From NCBI GenBank assembly GCA_964439725.1, contig CAYTPY010000129.1:1-5155 (forward strand): a stretch of DNA of 5,155 nucleotides, given 5' to 3'. A model generated the notes under the pieces. That model saw only the letters and a program-made list of their open reading frames with translations. It was not told where the DNA came from and did not search any database. This document shows, in pieces, positions 1-5,155 of this stretch (position 1 is its first letter; each line of letters starts with the position of its first letter). The stretch is from Croceibacterium_A sp964439725. GTDB lineage: Bacteria; Pseudomonadota; Alphaproteobacteria; Sphingomonadales; Sphingomonadaceae. Position numbers and translations under genes: made by a program.

Positions 1-1124
1 CGCGAGCGCGGGAAATGGCCGTTGTCGGCGAGCCGGTCGAGCGGCGTGCACAGGCAGCCGACAACCGAAGCTTCTTCTTCCGGCGCAGCGCCAAACCGCG
101 AAGCGATCGCAACCGGATAGTTGCGCCGCACAACGGTGCCGAAATTGCCGGACGCGGCGAGTTGGTGATGCAGCCCGCCGTCGGTCACCAGGAACACCTG
201 ACCATGGCTTTCCTTCCGATCGACGATGCGGGTCAGGTACACTCCGGCCTCGCCGACCAGGTAGCGCCCAAGTTCGATGGCGAAGCCGGCGCCTTCGAGT
301 TCACTGGGCATATCGGCGAACCGCTCGCTCAGCGCTCTGCCGACGATGGTCAGGTCGAGAGCGCGGTCGCCATGGAAATAGGGGATGCCGAAGCCGCCAC
401 CCATGTTGAGATGCGGCAGCGGCGCGCCAATCTCGCCGGTCAGCCTTGCGGCCAACTGCAGCACGTTCGCCTGGGCCTCGGCGATGGCCTCGGCATCGAG
501 CGCTTGGCTGCCGGCGAAGATGTGCAGCCCGCTCCACTCGGCCCCGGCGGCGATCACTTCGCGTGCCAACACTGGCACCCGATCCTCATCGACGCCGAAC
601 GGCTTGGCCCCACCGCCCATTTTCATGCCTGAGCCGCGGAGCTCGAACGCGGGATTGACGCGGATCGCGAGCCGCGGCGCAATCCCCAATCGCTCACCGA
701 TCGCGAGCGCGCGGCGCGCTTCTCCCGCCGATTCCAGGTTGAGCGTGGCGCCGTGGCGTATCGCACGTTCGAGCTCTATGTCGCGCTTGCCAGGCCCGGC
801 AAAGCTGATCGCCGCCGGGTCTTGGCCCGCCGCGACAGCCATCTCCAACTCGCCGACCGATGCCACGTCAAAACCGTCGACAAGGCTTCTCATCAATTCC
901 AAGACGGGCCGGTAAGGGTTTGCTTTGACGGCATAATGGATGCCTAAACCTTGCGGCATGGCCGCGCGAAGCAGAGCCATCCGCTGGCGGATCAGGTCAG
1001 CGGAATAGACGAAAAGGGGCGTTCCTCCCTCTTGCTCGACCAGCGAGCTGACCGGGCGGCCGCCGATCGCCAGCTCTCCATCGATCGTGCCGTACCCTTC
1101 CGGGATCGGTCCAAGCGGCTTCAT
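1..1124 (-). CDS. PLP-dependent decarboxylase, exosortase A system-associated (3' end off window)
   Basis: This is a fold-type III PLP decarboxylase related to diaminopimelate (LysA) and ornithine decarboxylases. I recognise it as the exosortase A-associated subfamily (TIGR03099 type). I translated 374 codons from the ATG at 1124 without a stop; about 25-40 C-terminal residues should lie beyond the left edge. Visible motifs are HYAVKANP with the PLP Schiff-base Lys67, HIFAGSQ at 201-207, the phosphate-binding GGGFGIP at 242-248, ELGRYLV at 284-290 (Arg287), and GCLCTPLD at 356-363. The last aligns with the GPxCxxxD active-site loop of the family, giving Cys359 and Asp363. The start codon overlaps the ligase stop (TCAT, 1121-1124), and a GGAGA Shine-Dalgarno lies at 1132-1136 (reverse strand) with 7-base spacing, so the two genes should be translationally coupled. 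The expected reaction is decarboxylation of a basic or related amino acid in the cytoplasm. The substrate cannot be read from the sequence. Confidence 0.93.
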   Translation of the reverse strand, partial: MKPLGPIPEGYGTIDGELAIGGRPVSSLVEQEGGTPLFVYSADLIRQRMALLRAAMPQGLGIHYAVKANPYRPVLELMRSLVDGFDVASVGELEMAVAAGQDPAAISFAGPGKRDIELERAIRHGATLNLESAGEARRALAIGERLGIAPRLAIRVNPAFELRGSGMKMGGGAKPFGVDEDRVPVLAREVIAAGAEWSGLHIFAGSQALDAEAIAEAQANVLQLAARLTGEIGAPLPHLNMGGGFGIPYFHGDRALDLTIVGRALSERFADMPSELEGAGFAIELGRYLVGEAGVYLTRIVDRKESHGQVFLVTDGGLHHQLAASGNFGTVVRRNYPVAIASRFGAAPEEEASVVGCLCTPLDRLADNGHFPRS

Positions 1125-2629
1125 GACGTCATCTCCGCCGCCAGCGCGGTCCGATCGATCTTTCCGTTTGGGTTGAGCGGCATCGCCTCGACCCAGCGGA
1201 TCGCTTGCGGCTGCATGAAGTTCGGCAATTCGCGCTTCAGAAACATTCTCAAATTCTCATCGTCCCCGTTCCCGCGCACGAACAGGTGCAACGCCTGTCC
1301 CAACCGGGCGTCGGGTACCCCTATTGCCGCGGCTTCGCTCGCTAATCCGCTTGCCAAAGCCGCCTCTTCGATTTCCTGCGGGCTGATGCGATTGCCGGCG
1401 CTCTTGATCATGGCATCGGTGCGGCCGACGAAATAGAGCAGTCCCTGGGCATCACGCCGCACGCGGTCACCCGACCATACCGCCGTTCCGCCATAGCGCG
1501 AGCCGGGCGGCGCAGGCTTGAAGCGCTCGGCGGTTCTGGCCGGGTCGTTCCAGTATCCCTGCGCCACCAGCGGTCCGCAGTGAACCAGTTCGCCCTCTTC
1601 GTCAGCCGCGGTCATGTCACCGTCAGCGCCGACCACCAGGATCTCGGCAAAGGGAATGGCTTGGCCCATCGAGGTCGGGTGGCTGTCGACCAGTGCCGGA
1701 TCGAGATAAGTCGAACGGAACGCCTCGGTCAGGCCGTACATTGGAAAAAGTCGCGCTTGCGGGAACATAGCGCGCAGGTTTGACACCAACTCTACGGTGA
1801 GCGCGCCGCCGCTGTTGGTAAGTCGGCGTATCGGCGTCACAGCCTCGACAGGCCAGTCCTGCTCGACCAGTTGCACCCACAAAGGCGGAACGGCCGCCAG
1901 CGTCGTGACGCCGCGGCGCGCGCAGGCCTTGATGACGTCACGCGGCGTCAGGTAGTCGAGCGGAACCACCGAGCCACCGGCGTACCAGGCCGAAAACAAC
2001 TGGTTCTGCCCATAATCGAAACTCAGCGGCAACACCGCGAGGGTCACGTCGTCCTCGGCTAAATCGAGGTAATGCGCCACGCTCACTGCGCCCAGCCATA
2101 AGTTCGCGTGGCTCAGCATCACGCCCTTGGGCTTGCCGGTGGAGCCGCTGGTGTAGAGCAAGGCCGCGAGTGCGCCGGGATCGGCGTCGGAAGCAGGAAG
2201 GCCATCGCAGCGCGCCGCCGCCTCGAGCGCCGCGTCCTCGGCAACGGCCTCGCAGGGCTCCGGAACGTCGCTCGCTTCCAGCGTTGCCAATCGCGCGGGG
2301 GTCGCGACCAGCAGGCTCGCTCCGCTGTCGGCCAGGATGTGGGCGGCCTGGGCCCGTTTCAGCAGCGGATTGATCGGCACGTGCACCAGCCCGGCACGGG
2401 CCGCGGCGAGCGGCATCAGGCAGGCGAGCTCGCCTTTCGCGGCCCATGTCGCTACCCGCGCGCCGCGCTCCGGGACGCGCTTGGCCAGCCACCCGGCCAG
2501 CTGCGCGACACCGGTTCTTAAGTCCTTCCAGCTAAGCGTGCGCTCGCGCAGAACCAGCGCCGGCGCATCATCCCGCCCGCATTCGGCGAGATGATCGAGC
2601 GGCCGGGGCGTGGGATCGGGCGCGGGCAT
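1121..2629 (-). CDS. AMP-forming acyl-CoA ligase, exosortase A system-associated
   Basis: This 502-residue ANL-superfamily adenylating enzyme matches what I know of the exosortase A-associated ligase family (TIGR03098 type). It should activate a carboxylic acid with ATP and pass it to CoA or to a phosphopantetheine carrier. All core motifs are present: the P-loop YTSGSTGKPKG at 159-169, YGLTE at 298-302, SGDRV at 386-390 with the ribose-binding Asp388, the hinge region VGRTDAMIKSAGNRISPQE at 401-419, and the C-terminal NPNGKIDR with catalytic Lys490. Length is normal and the enzyme looks intact. The ATG at 2629 is preceded on its strand by CAGGA (2634-2638) with a short 4-base spacing. The gene leads the leftward arm and its stop overlaps the decarboxylase start. 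A free-standing carrier protein is encoded about 1 kb away on the other arm and is a plausible acceptor, so the enzyme may be an acyl- or aminoacyl-ACP ligase rather than a CoA ligase. The acid substrate is unknown. Confidence 0.95.
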   Translation of the reverse strand: MPAPDPTPRPLDHLAECGRDDAPALVLRERTLSWKDLRTGVAQLAGWLAKRVPERGARVATWAAKGELACLMPLAAARAGLVHVPINPLLKRAQAAHILADSGASLLVATPARLATLEASDVPEPCEAVAEDAALEAAARCDGLPASDADPGALAALLYTSGSTGKPKGVMLSHANLWLGAVSVAHYLDLAEDDVTLAVLPLSFDYGQNQLFSAWYAGGSVVPLDYLTPRDVIKACARRGVTTLAAVPPLWVQLVEQDWPVEAVTPIRRLTNSGGALTVELVSNLRAMFPQARLFPMYGLTEAFRSTYLDPALVDSHPTSMGQAIPFAEILVVGADGDMTAADEEGELVHCGPLVAQGYWNDPARTAERFKPAPPGSRYGGTAVWSGDRVRRDAQGLLYFVGRTDAMIKSAGNRISPQEIEEAALASGLASEAAAIGVPDARLGQALHLFVRGNGDDENLRMFLKRELPNFMQPQAIRWVEAMPLNPNGKIDRTALAAEMTS

Positions 2630-2651
2630 GTCATCCTGAAGAGGCGGCTAA
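2630..2651. promoter_or_regulatory. Divergent gene junction with two opposed ribosome binding sites
   Basis: Only 22 bases separate the ligase start (ATG ending at 2629, reverse) from the acyltransferase start (GTG at 2652, forward). The gap contains CAGGA for the reverse gene (2634-2638) and GAGG for the forward gene (2641-2644, 7-base spacing). There is no room for promoters between the genes, so each must lie inside the 5' coding part of the opposite gene and the two transcripts should overlap at their 5' ends. A weak reverse-strand promoter candidate inside the acyltransferase gene is TTGCAG (2688-2693) and GATAGC (2665-2670) with 17-base spacing; each hexamer has only three consensus matches. 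I found no clear forward promoter. Confidence 0.55.
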
Positions 2652-3638
2652 GTGGCAGCGGTCAGCTATCACGACACGATGAGCGATCTGCAAGGGCTGA
2701 GCTTCGCCGGTCAGGGTCCGTTTGCACGGGCCGAATGGTTCATGCGGCTCGAAACCTCCGCCGAGGCCGCCTGCATCGCTCTGGCCCGCGAGGGCGGCGA
2801 AGCCGTTGCTCTGCCGCTGGCGCGGACGGCCAAGGGCCTGGAGTCGCTGACCAACTGGTATGCCTTCACCTGGAGCGAGCTCGCCACTGCCGAGGCTGAC
2901 CGCAGCGCCCTGCTCGAGCAGCTCGCCCGGGACCTCGCCCGCCGGTCCCGCTGCGTCACTTTCGACAAGCTCGCCGATGAAGACGGCACCGCGGCCCGCC
3001 TCGAACGCGTCTTCCGCCGCGCCGGCTGGTGGACCGAGCGCGAGGCCAGCGACAGCAACCACGTGCTCGCGGTGGCAGGCCGCACGTACGCCCAGTACCT
3101 CGCCGCCCGCCCCGGCCCCTTGCGGACCACGCTGAAGCGCAAGGCGAGCAAAGTCGAGGTCGAGATATTGACGTCGTTTCAGCCCGATGGCTGGCAATCC
3201 TATGAGGATGTCTATGCTTCCAGCTGGAAGCCCGAGGAAGGGGACCCGGCCTTGCTGCGCGCCTTCGCCCGAGCCGAGGGAGAGGCCGGCCGCTTGCGCC
3301 TCGGGCTCGCCCGGCATTCGGGCCAGGTCGTCGCGGCGCAGTTCTGGACCGTCGAGAACGGCACCGCCTACATCCACAAGCTGGCCCACCTCGAAAGCGC
3401 CAAGCCGCTCTCGGCCGGGACCGTGCTGAGCGCCGCCTTGTTCGAGCACGCGATCGACCGCGACCGGGTGGCGCTGGTCGATTTCGGCACCGGCGACGAT
3501 CGCTACAAACGCGACTGGATGGAGCAGGTCCGCCCGCGCTACCGCCTCACCTGCCGGCGCCCGGCCGATCCGCGCAACTGGCCGGCCATCGCCCGCTCGT
3601 GTCTGCGCACGCTTGTCTCGGCAAACCGCGCTCGCTAG
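2652..3638 (+). CDS. CelD/BcsL-family GNAT N-acyltransferase
   Basis: This 328-residue protein has the pattern of the CelD/BcsL-type GNAT acyltransferases (Acetyltransf_6, PF13480), a duplicated-GNAT fold related to FemAB. The N-terminal half (about 1-150) is poorly conserved to my eye. The C-terminal half carries the diagnostic elements: LRTTLKRKASKVEVE at 157-171, a VVAAQFWTVENGTAYIHKLA strand pair at 226-245, SAGTVLSAALFEHAI at 254-268, and VDFGTGDDRYKRDWM at 276-290. No signal peptide or membrane segment is visible, so it should be cytoplasmic. The GTG start at 2652 is chosen because GAGG lies 7 bases upstream; the in-frame ATG at 2679 has no clear ribosome site but would also give a sensible N-terminus. 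The gene is first in the rightward arm, 26 bases before the carrier protein. It probably transfers an acyl group, from CoA or from that carrier, to an amine or hydroxyl on a sugar or other EPS-related acceptor. It differs from the FemAB-like protein of PEP-CTERM loci (TIGR03019), though the two are distantly related. Confidence 0.85.
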   Translation: MAAVSYHDTMSDLQGLSFAGQGPFARAEWFMRLETSAEAACIALAREGGEAVALPLARTAKGLESLTNWYAFTWSELATAEADRSALLEQLARDLARRSRCVTFDKLADEDGTAARLERVFRRAGWWTEREASDSNHVLAVAGRTYAQYLAARPGPLRTTLKRKASKVEVEILTSFQPDGWQSYEDVYASSWKPEEGDPALLRAFARAEGEAGRLRLGLARHSGQVVAAQFWTVENGTAYIHKLAHLESAKPLSAGTVLSAALFEHAIDRDRVALVDFGTGDDRYKRDWMEQVRPRYRLTCRRPADPRNWPAIARSCLRTLVSANRAR

Positions 3639-3664
3639 GGGCGGCGCGAAAAAGGGGCCCATTC

Positions 3665-3946
3665 ATGTCCGCTGCGGTCGACGAGCACTCCGATACCGAC
3701 TCCCTGCTGCGGCAAGTGCTGCGCGATGTGCTCGGCTTGTCGCCCGAACGCACCGCGGCGCTCACTGCCGAAACCGGCCTGTTCGGCCACTTGCCCGAGC
3801 TCGATTCGATGGCCGTCGCCGGCCTCCTCACCGAGATCGAGGACCGCCTCGGCATCCTCATAGACGATGACGACGTCGACGGCGAAATGCTTGAAACGTA
3901 TGGCGCGCTGCTCGGCTTTGTCGAAGCCAAGCGCGGCGGGGACTAG
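3665..3946 (+). CDS. Acyl carrier protein (stand-alone)
   Basis: This small acidic protein of 93 residues has the layout of a phosphopantetheine-binding carrier: helix I at about 12-23 (SLLRQVLRDVLG), a loop, then the attachment motif LDSM with Ser48 at the start of helix II (DSMAVAGLLTEIEDRLGI, 47-64), followed by an unusually acidic IDDDDVDGEM stretch at 66-75. Length is slightly above the 75-90 usual for such domains. The ATG at 3665 has AAGGGG at 3652-3657 with 7-base spacing. A possible in-frame GTG at 3599 would overlap the preceding gene and add a basic tail foreign to carrier proteins, so I reject it. It stops two bases before the TTG of the next gene. Inside this locus it probably carries the product of the ligase rather than fatty-acid synthesis intermediates. 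The housekeeping acpP usually sits beside fab genes and is more conserved around DSL; here the residue after Ser is Met. Confidence 0.92.
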   Translation: MSAAVDEHSDTDSLLRQVLRDVLGLSPERTAALTAETGLFGHLPELDSMAVAGLLTEIEDRLGILIDDDDVDGEMLETYGALLGFVEAKRGGD

Positions 3947-3948
3947 GC

Positions 3949-4614
3949 TTGGGCATCGCCAGCTGGCCCTGCGCCGGCGGCGAGGAATTCGCGCTGGCCT
4001 TCGATCGCGGCCGGCCCTTGCGCCTGCTGGTCCTGCCGGCGCTGTTCGACGAAGCCAGCAAGCTGCGCCGGGTCACCGCCGCCACGCTGCGCCGACTCGA
4101 TGAGGCCGGCATCGACGCCTTTCTCCCCGACCTTCCCGGCTGCAACGAGAGCCTCGCCCCGCTCGAAGCGCAGACGCTCGCCGCCTGGCGCGAGGCCGCC
4201 GAAGCCGCGGCCGAGCATTTCGCCGCCAGCCACGTCCTCACCATCCGCGCCGGCGCGCTGTGCGCTCCGCCCGCGCTCCCGGTGGTCCGCTACGCCCCGA
4301 CCACCGGCGGCGCGGTGCTGCGCGCGCTGCTCCGCGGCCGGGTTCTCGCCAGCCGCGAAGCCGGCCGCGACGAGAGCCGCGAAGGGCTCCTCGCGCAAGG
4401 CCGGCGCCAGGGCCTCGAGCTCGCCGGCTATCGGCTCGGCGCGGCGATGATCCGCGAGCTCGAAAGCGCCGAACCCTCCGGCGGCCCCGCGCTTGCCAAC
4501 CTCGCCCAGACCGATCTCGGCGGCGCCGGCCTGTGGCTGCGCGCCGAGCCCGACCATGATCCGGCGCAAGCCGAAGCCCTCGCCGCCCGCGTCGCCCAGG
4601 CGATCGCCGCATGA
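3949..4614 (+). CDS. Alpha/beta-hydrolase-like protein, exosortase A system-associated hydrolase 2 type
   Basis: This 221-residue protein resembles the exosortase A-associated hydrolase 2 family (TIGR03101 type), but is divergent and, as I remember the family (about 260-270 residues), short. Similarity is seen in LLVLPALFDEASKLRR (26-41; the family usually has a PPFxEExNKxRR-like segment), in GIDAFLPDLPGCNES (53-67), and in the region around HVLTIRAGALCAPP at 94-107, where the nucleophile elbow of an alpha/beta hydrolase should be. No GxSxG is present: the expected spot reads TIRAGAL. Catalysis by a classic Ser-His-Asp triad is therefore doubtful, and the protein may be non-catalytic or work differently. 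The TTG at 3949 is the only ATG/GTG/TTG codon in this frame between the upstream stop at 3892 and the conserved start of the protein; GGGG at 3938-3941 gives 7-base spacing. The stop overlaps the ATG of hydrolase 1 (ATGA, 4611-4614). Membership of the hydrolase 2 family is likely but not certain. Confidence 0.75.
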   Translation: MGIASWPCAGGEEFALAFDRGRPLRLLVLPALFDEASKLRRVTAATLRRLDEAGIDAFLPDLPGCNESLAPLEAQTLAAWREAAEAAAEHFAASHVLTIRAGALCAPPALPVVRYAPTTGGAVLRALLRGRVLASREAGRDESREGLLAQGRRQGLELAGYRLGAAMIRELESAEPSGGPALANLAQTDLGGAGLWLRAEPDHDPAQAEALAARVAQAIAA

Positions 4615-5155
4615 TCCGCCGCCACGTCAGCTTCGCCTGCGAAGGCGATACCCTCGTCGGCACGCTCGACGGGCCGGCCGAGGGTTCCGCTGCCTCCACC
4701 GGCCTGCTCCTCGTCACCGGCGGCAACGAGACCCGCGCCGGCGCCTTCTCGGGGCAAGCCCGGCTCGCCGTCCGCCTCGCCGCGGCCGGCTACCCGGTGT
4801 GGCGCTTCGACCGCCGCGGCGTCGGCGACAGCACCGGCGAGAACCGCGGCTTCCGCGGCAGCGGCCCCGACATCGCCGCCGCGCTCGCCGCCTTTCGCGC
4901 CGAACAGCCCAATCTCCGGCGCGTGGTCGGCTTCGGCAACTGCGACGCGGCCAGCGCGCTGATGCTCCAGCCCGGCGCCGGCTGCGACGCGCTGGTCCTC
5001 GCCAACCCCTGGACCATCGAGGCCGACGACGGCGCCTTGCCGCCAGACGCGATCCGCCAGCGCTATGCCGAGAAGCTCAGGAACCCGCGCGAGCTGGTGC
5101 GCCTCGCCACCGGCAAAGTCTCGCTCGGCAAGCTCGCCGGCGGCATCGGCCGCGC
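4611..5155 (+). CDS. Alpha/beta hydrolase, exosortase A system-associated hydrolase 1 (3' end off window)
   Basis: The reading frame is open from the ATG at 4611 to the right edge: 181 codons of an expected 260-280. The segments match exosortase A-associated hydrolase 1 (TIGR03100 type): GLLLVTGGNETRAGAFSG (31-48), an oxyanion-side region; GYPVWRFDRRGVGDSTGE (60-77), the strand-and-loop segment typical of the alpha/beta fold with the DxRGxGxS pattern; RVVGFGNCDAASALML (104-119), the nucleophile elbow; and ALVLANPW (127-134). At the elbow the sequence is GNCDAA, so Cys111 takes the position of the usual Ser. I recall GLCDAA in family members, so Cys may be a family trait and not damage. The catalytic acid and His would lie mostly beyond the window. 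The start overlaps the hydrolase 2 stop, with AGG at 4598-4600 ten bases upstream, which suggests translational coupling. The substrate is unknown; cleavage of a thioester or ester made by the ligase and carrier is a reasonable guess. Confidence 0.9.
   Translation, partial: MIRRHVSFACEGDTLVGTLDGPAEGSAASTGLLLVTGGNETRAGAFSGQARLAVRLAAAGYPVWRFDRRGVGDSTGENRGFRGSGPDIAAALAAFRAEQPNLRRVVGFGNCDAASALMLQPGAGCDALVLANPWTIEADDGALPPDAIRQRYAEKLRNPRELVRLATGKVSLGKLAGGIGR

Noticed and set aside
15..632. Plus-strand open frame of 205 codons at the left end
   Set aside because: It lies antisense to the decarboxylase, whose PLP and active-site motifs fix the minus strand as coding. The product has no recognisable domain.
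1123..1132. Palindrome ATGACGTCAT at the ligase/decarboxylase junction, with the core TGACGTCA again at 1933-1940
   Set aside because: Both copies sit in coding sequence and are explained by ordinary codons (Met-Thr-Ser at the ligase end; Asp-Val-Ile inside it). Two copies of an 8-base palindrome do not support an operator.
2665..2693. Reverse-strand promoter TTGCAG-17-GATAGC as a stand-alone feature
   Set aside because: Each hexamer matches consensus at only three positions; it is noted within the junction entry but is not strong enough for its own feature.
2631..3662. Long open reading frame of 343 codons on the minus strand opposite the acyltransferase gene
   Set aside because: It is the antisense of a well-supported GNAT gene in very GC-rich DNA, where such open frames are expected. 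Its product is Gly/Ala-rich with no family motif and it would overlap the divergent partner's start region.
3599..3664. Upstream GTG extension of the acyl carrier protein
   Set aside because: It would overlap the acyltransferase by 40 bases and add a basic tail; the ATG at 3665 has a much better ribosome site and gives a normal carrier-protein N-terminus.
3639..3664. Possible terminator between the acyltransferase and carrier-protein genes
   Set aside because: The 26-base gap has no stem-loop followed by a T run; it holds the carrier protein's ribosome site, and the spacing suits a single operon.
3943..4569. Minus-strand open frame of 208 codons opposite hydrolase 2
   Set aside because: It mirrors the codon pattern of the plus-strand gene; the plus strand has operon-like spacing, a ribosome site and family-like segments.

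Overview
The window is a high-GC, tightly packed piece of a proteobacterial genome. Codon use strongly favours G/C at third positions, and the set of protein families suggests an alphaproteobacterium, most likely of the Sphingomonadales (Sphingomonas, Novosphingobium or Erythrobacter-like). That placement comes from family and style recognition only; no search was run. I recognise the locus as the accessory part of the exopolysaccharide-linked exosortase A (XrtA, PEP-CTERM) gene neighbourhood. Four genes match the families named 'exosortase A system-associated': a pyridoxal-phosphate decarboxylase, an AMP-forming acyl-CoA ligase, hydrolase 2 and hydrolase 1. The exosortase itself and the glycosyltransferase/EPS genes are not in the window.

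Layout. There are six genes in two divergent arms that start from a 22-base gap at 2630-2651. The minus-strand arm runs leftwards: acyl-CoA ligase (2629 to 1121), then the PLP decarboxylase (1124 to the left edge, 3' end cut off), joined by a 4-base stop/start overlap. The plus-strand arm runs rightwards: a CelD/BcsL-type GNAT acyltransferase (2652-3638), a stand-alone acyl carrier protein (3665-3946), an alpha/beta-hydrolase-like protein of the hydrolase 2 type (3949-4614, TTG start), and hydrolase 1 (4611 to the right edge, 3' end cut off), again with a 4-base overlap. Coding density is close to total, and no stretch over 26 bases lacks a gene. I see no tRNA, rRNA, insertion sequence, CRISPR array or convincing terminator.

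How the genes may work together (inference). The ligase can adenylate a carboxylic acid and could load it on the carrier protein's phosphopantetheine arm at Ser48. The acyltransferase could move the carried group to an amine or hydroxyl acceptor, perhaps a sugar. The decarboxylase could produce an amine from an amino acid, either as substrate or as acceptor. The two hydrolase-fold proteins could release or edit intermediates, although one has no recognisable nucleophile and the other has Cys where Ser is usual. Together this looks like a small activation, carrier and transfer pathway attached to the exosortase/EPS system. Its product is unknown to me and is the most interesting open question in the window.
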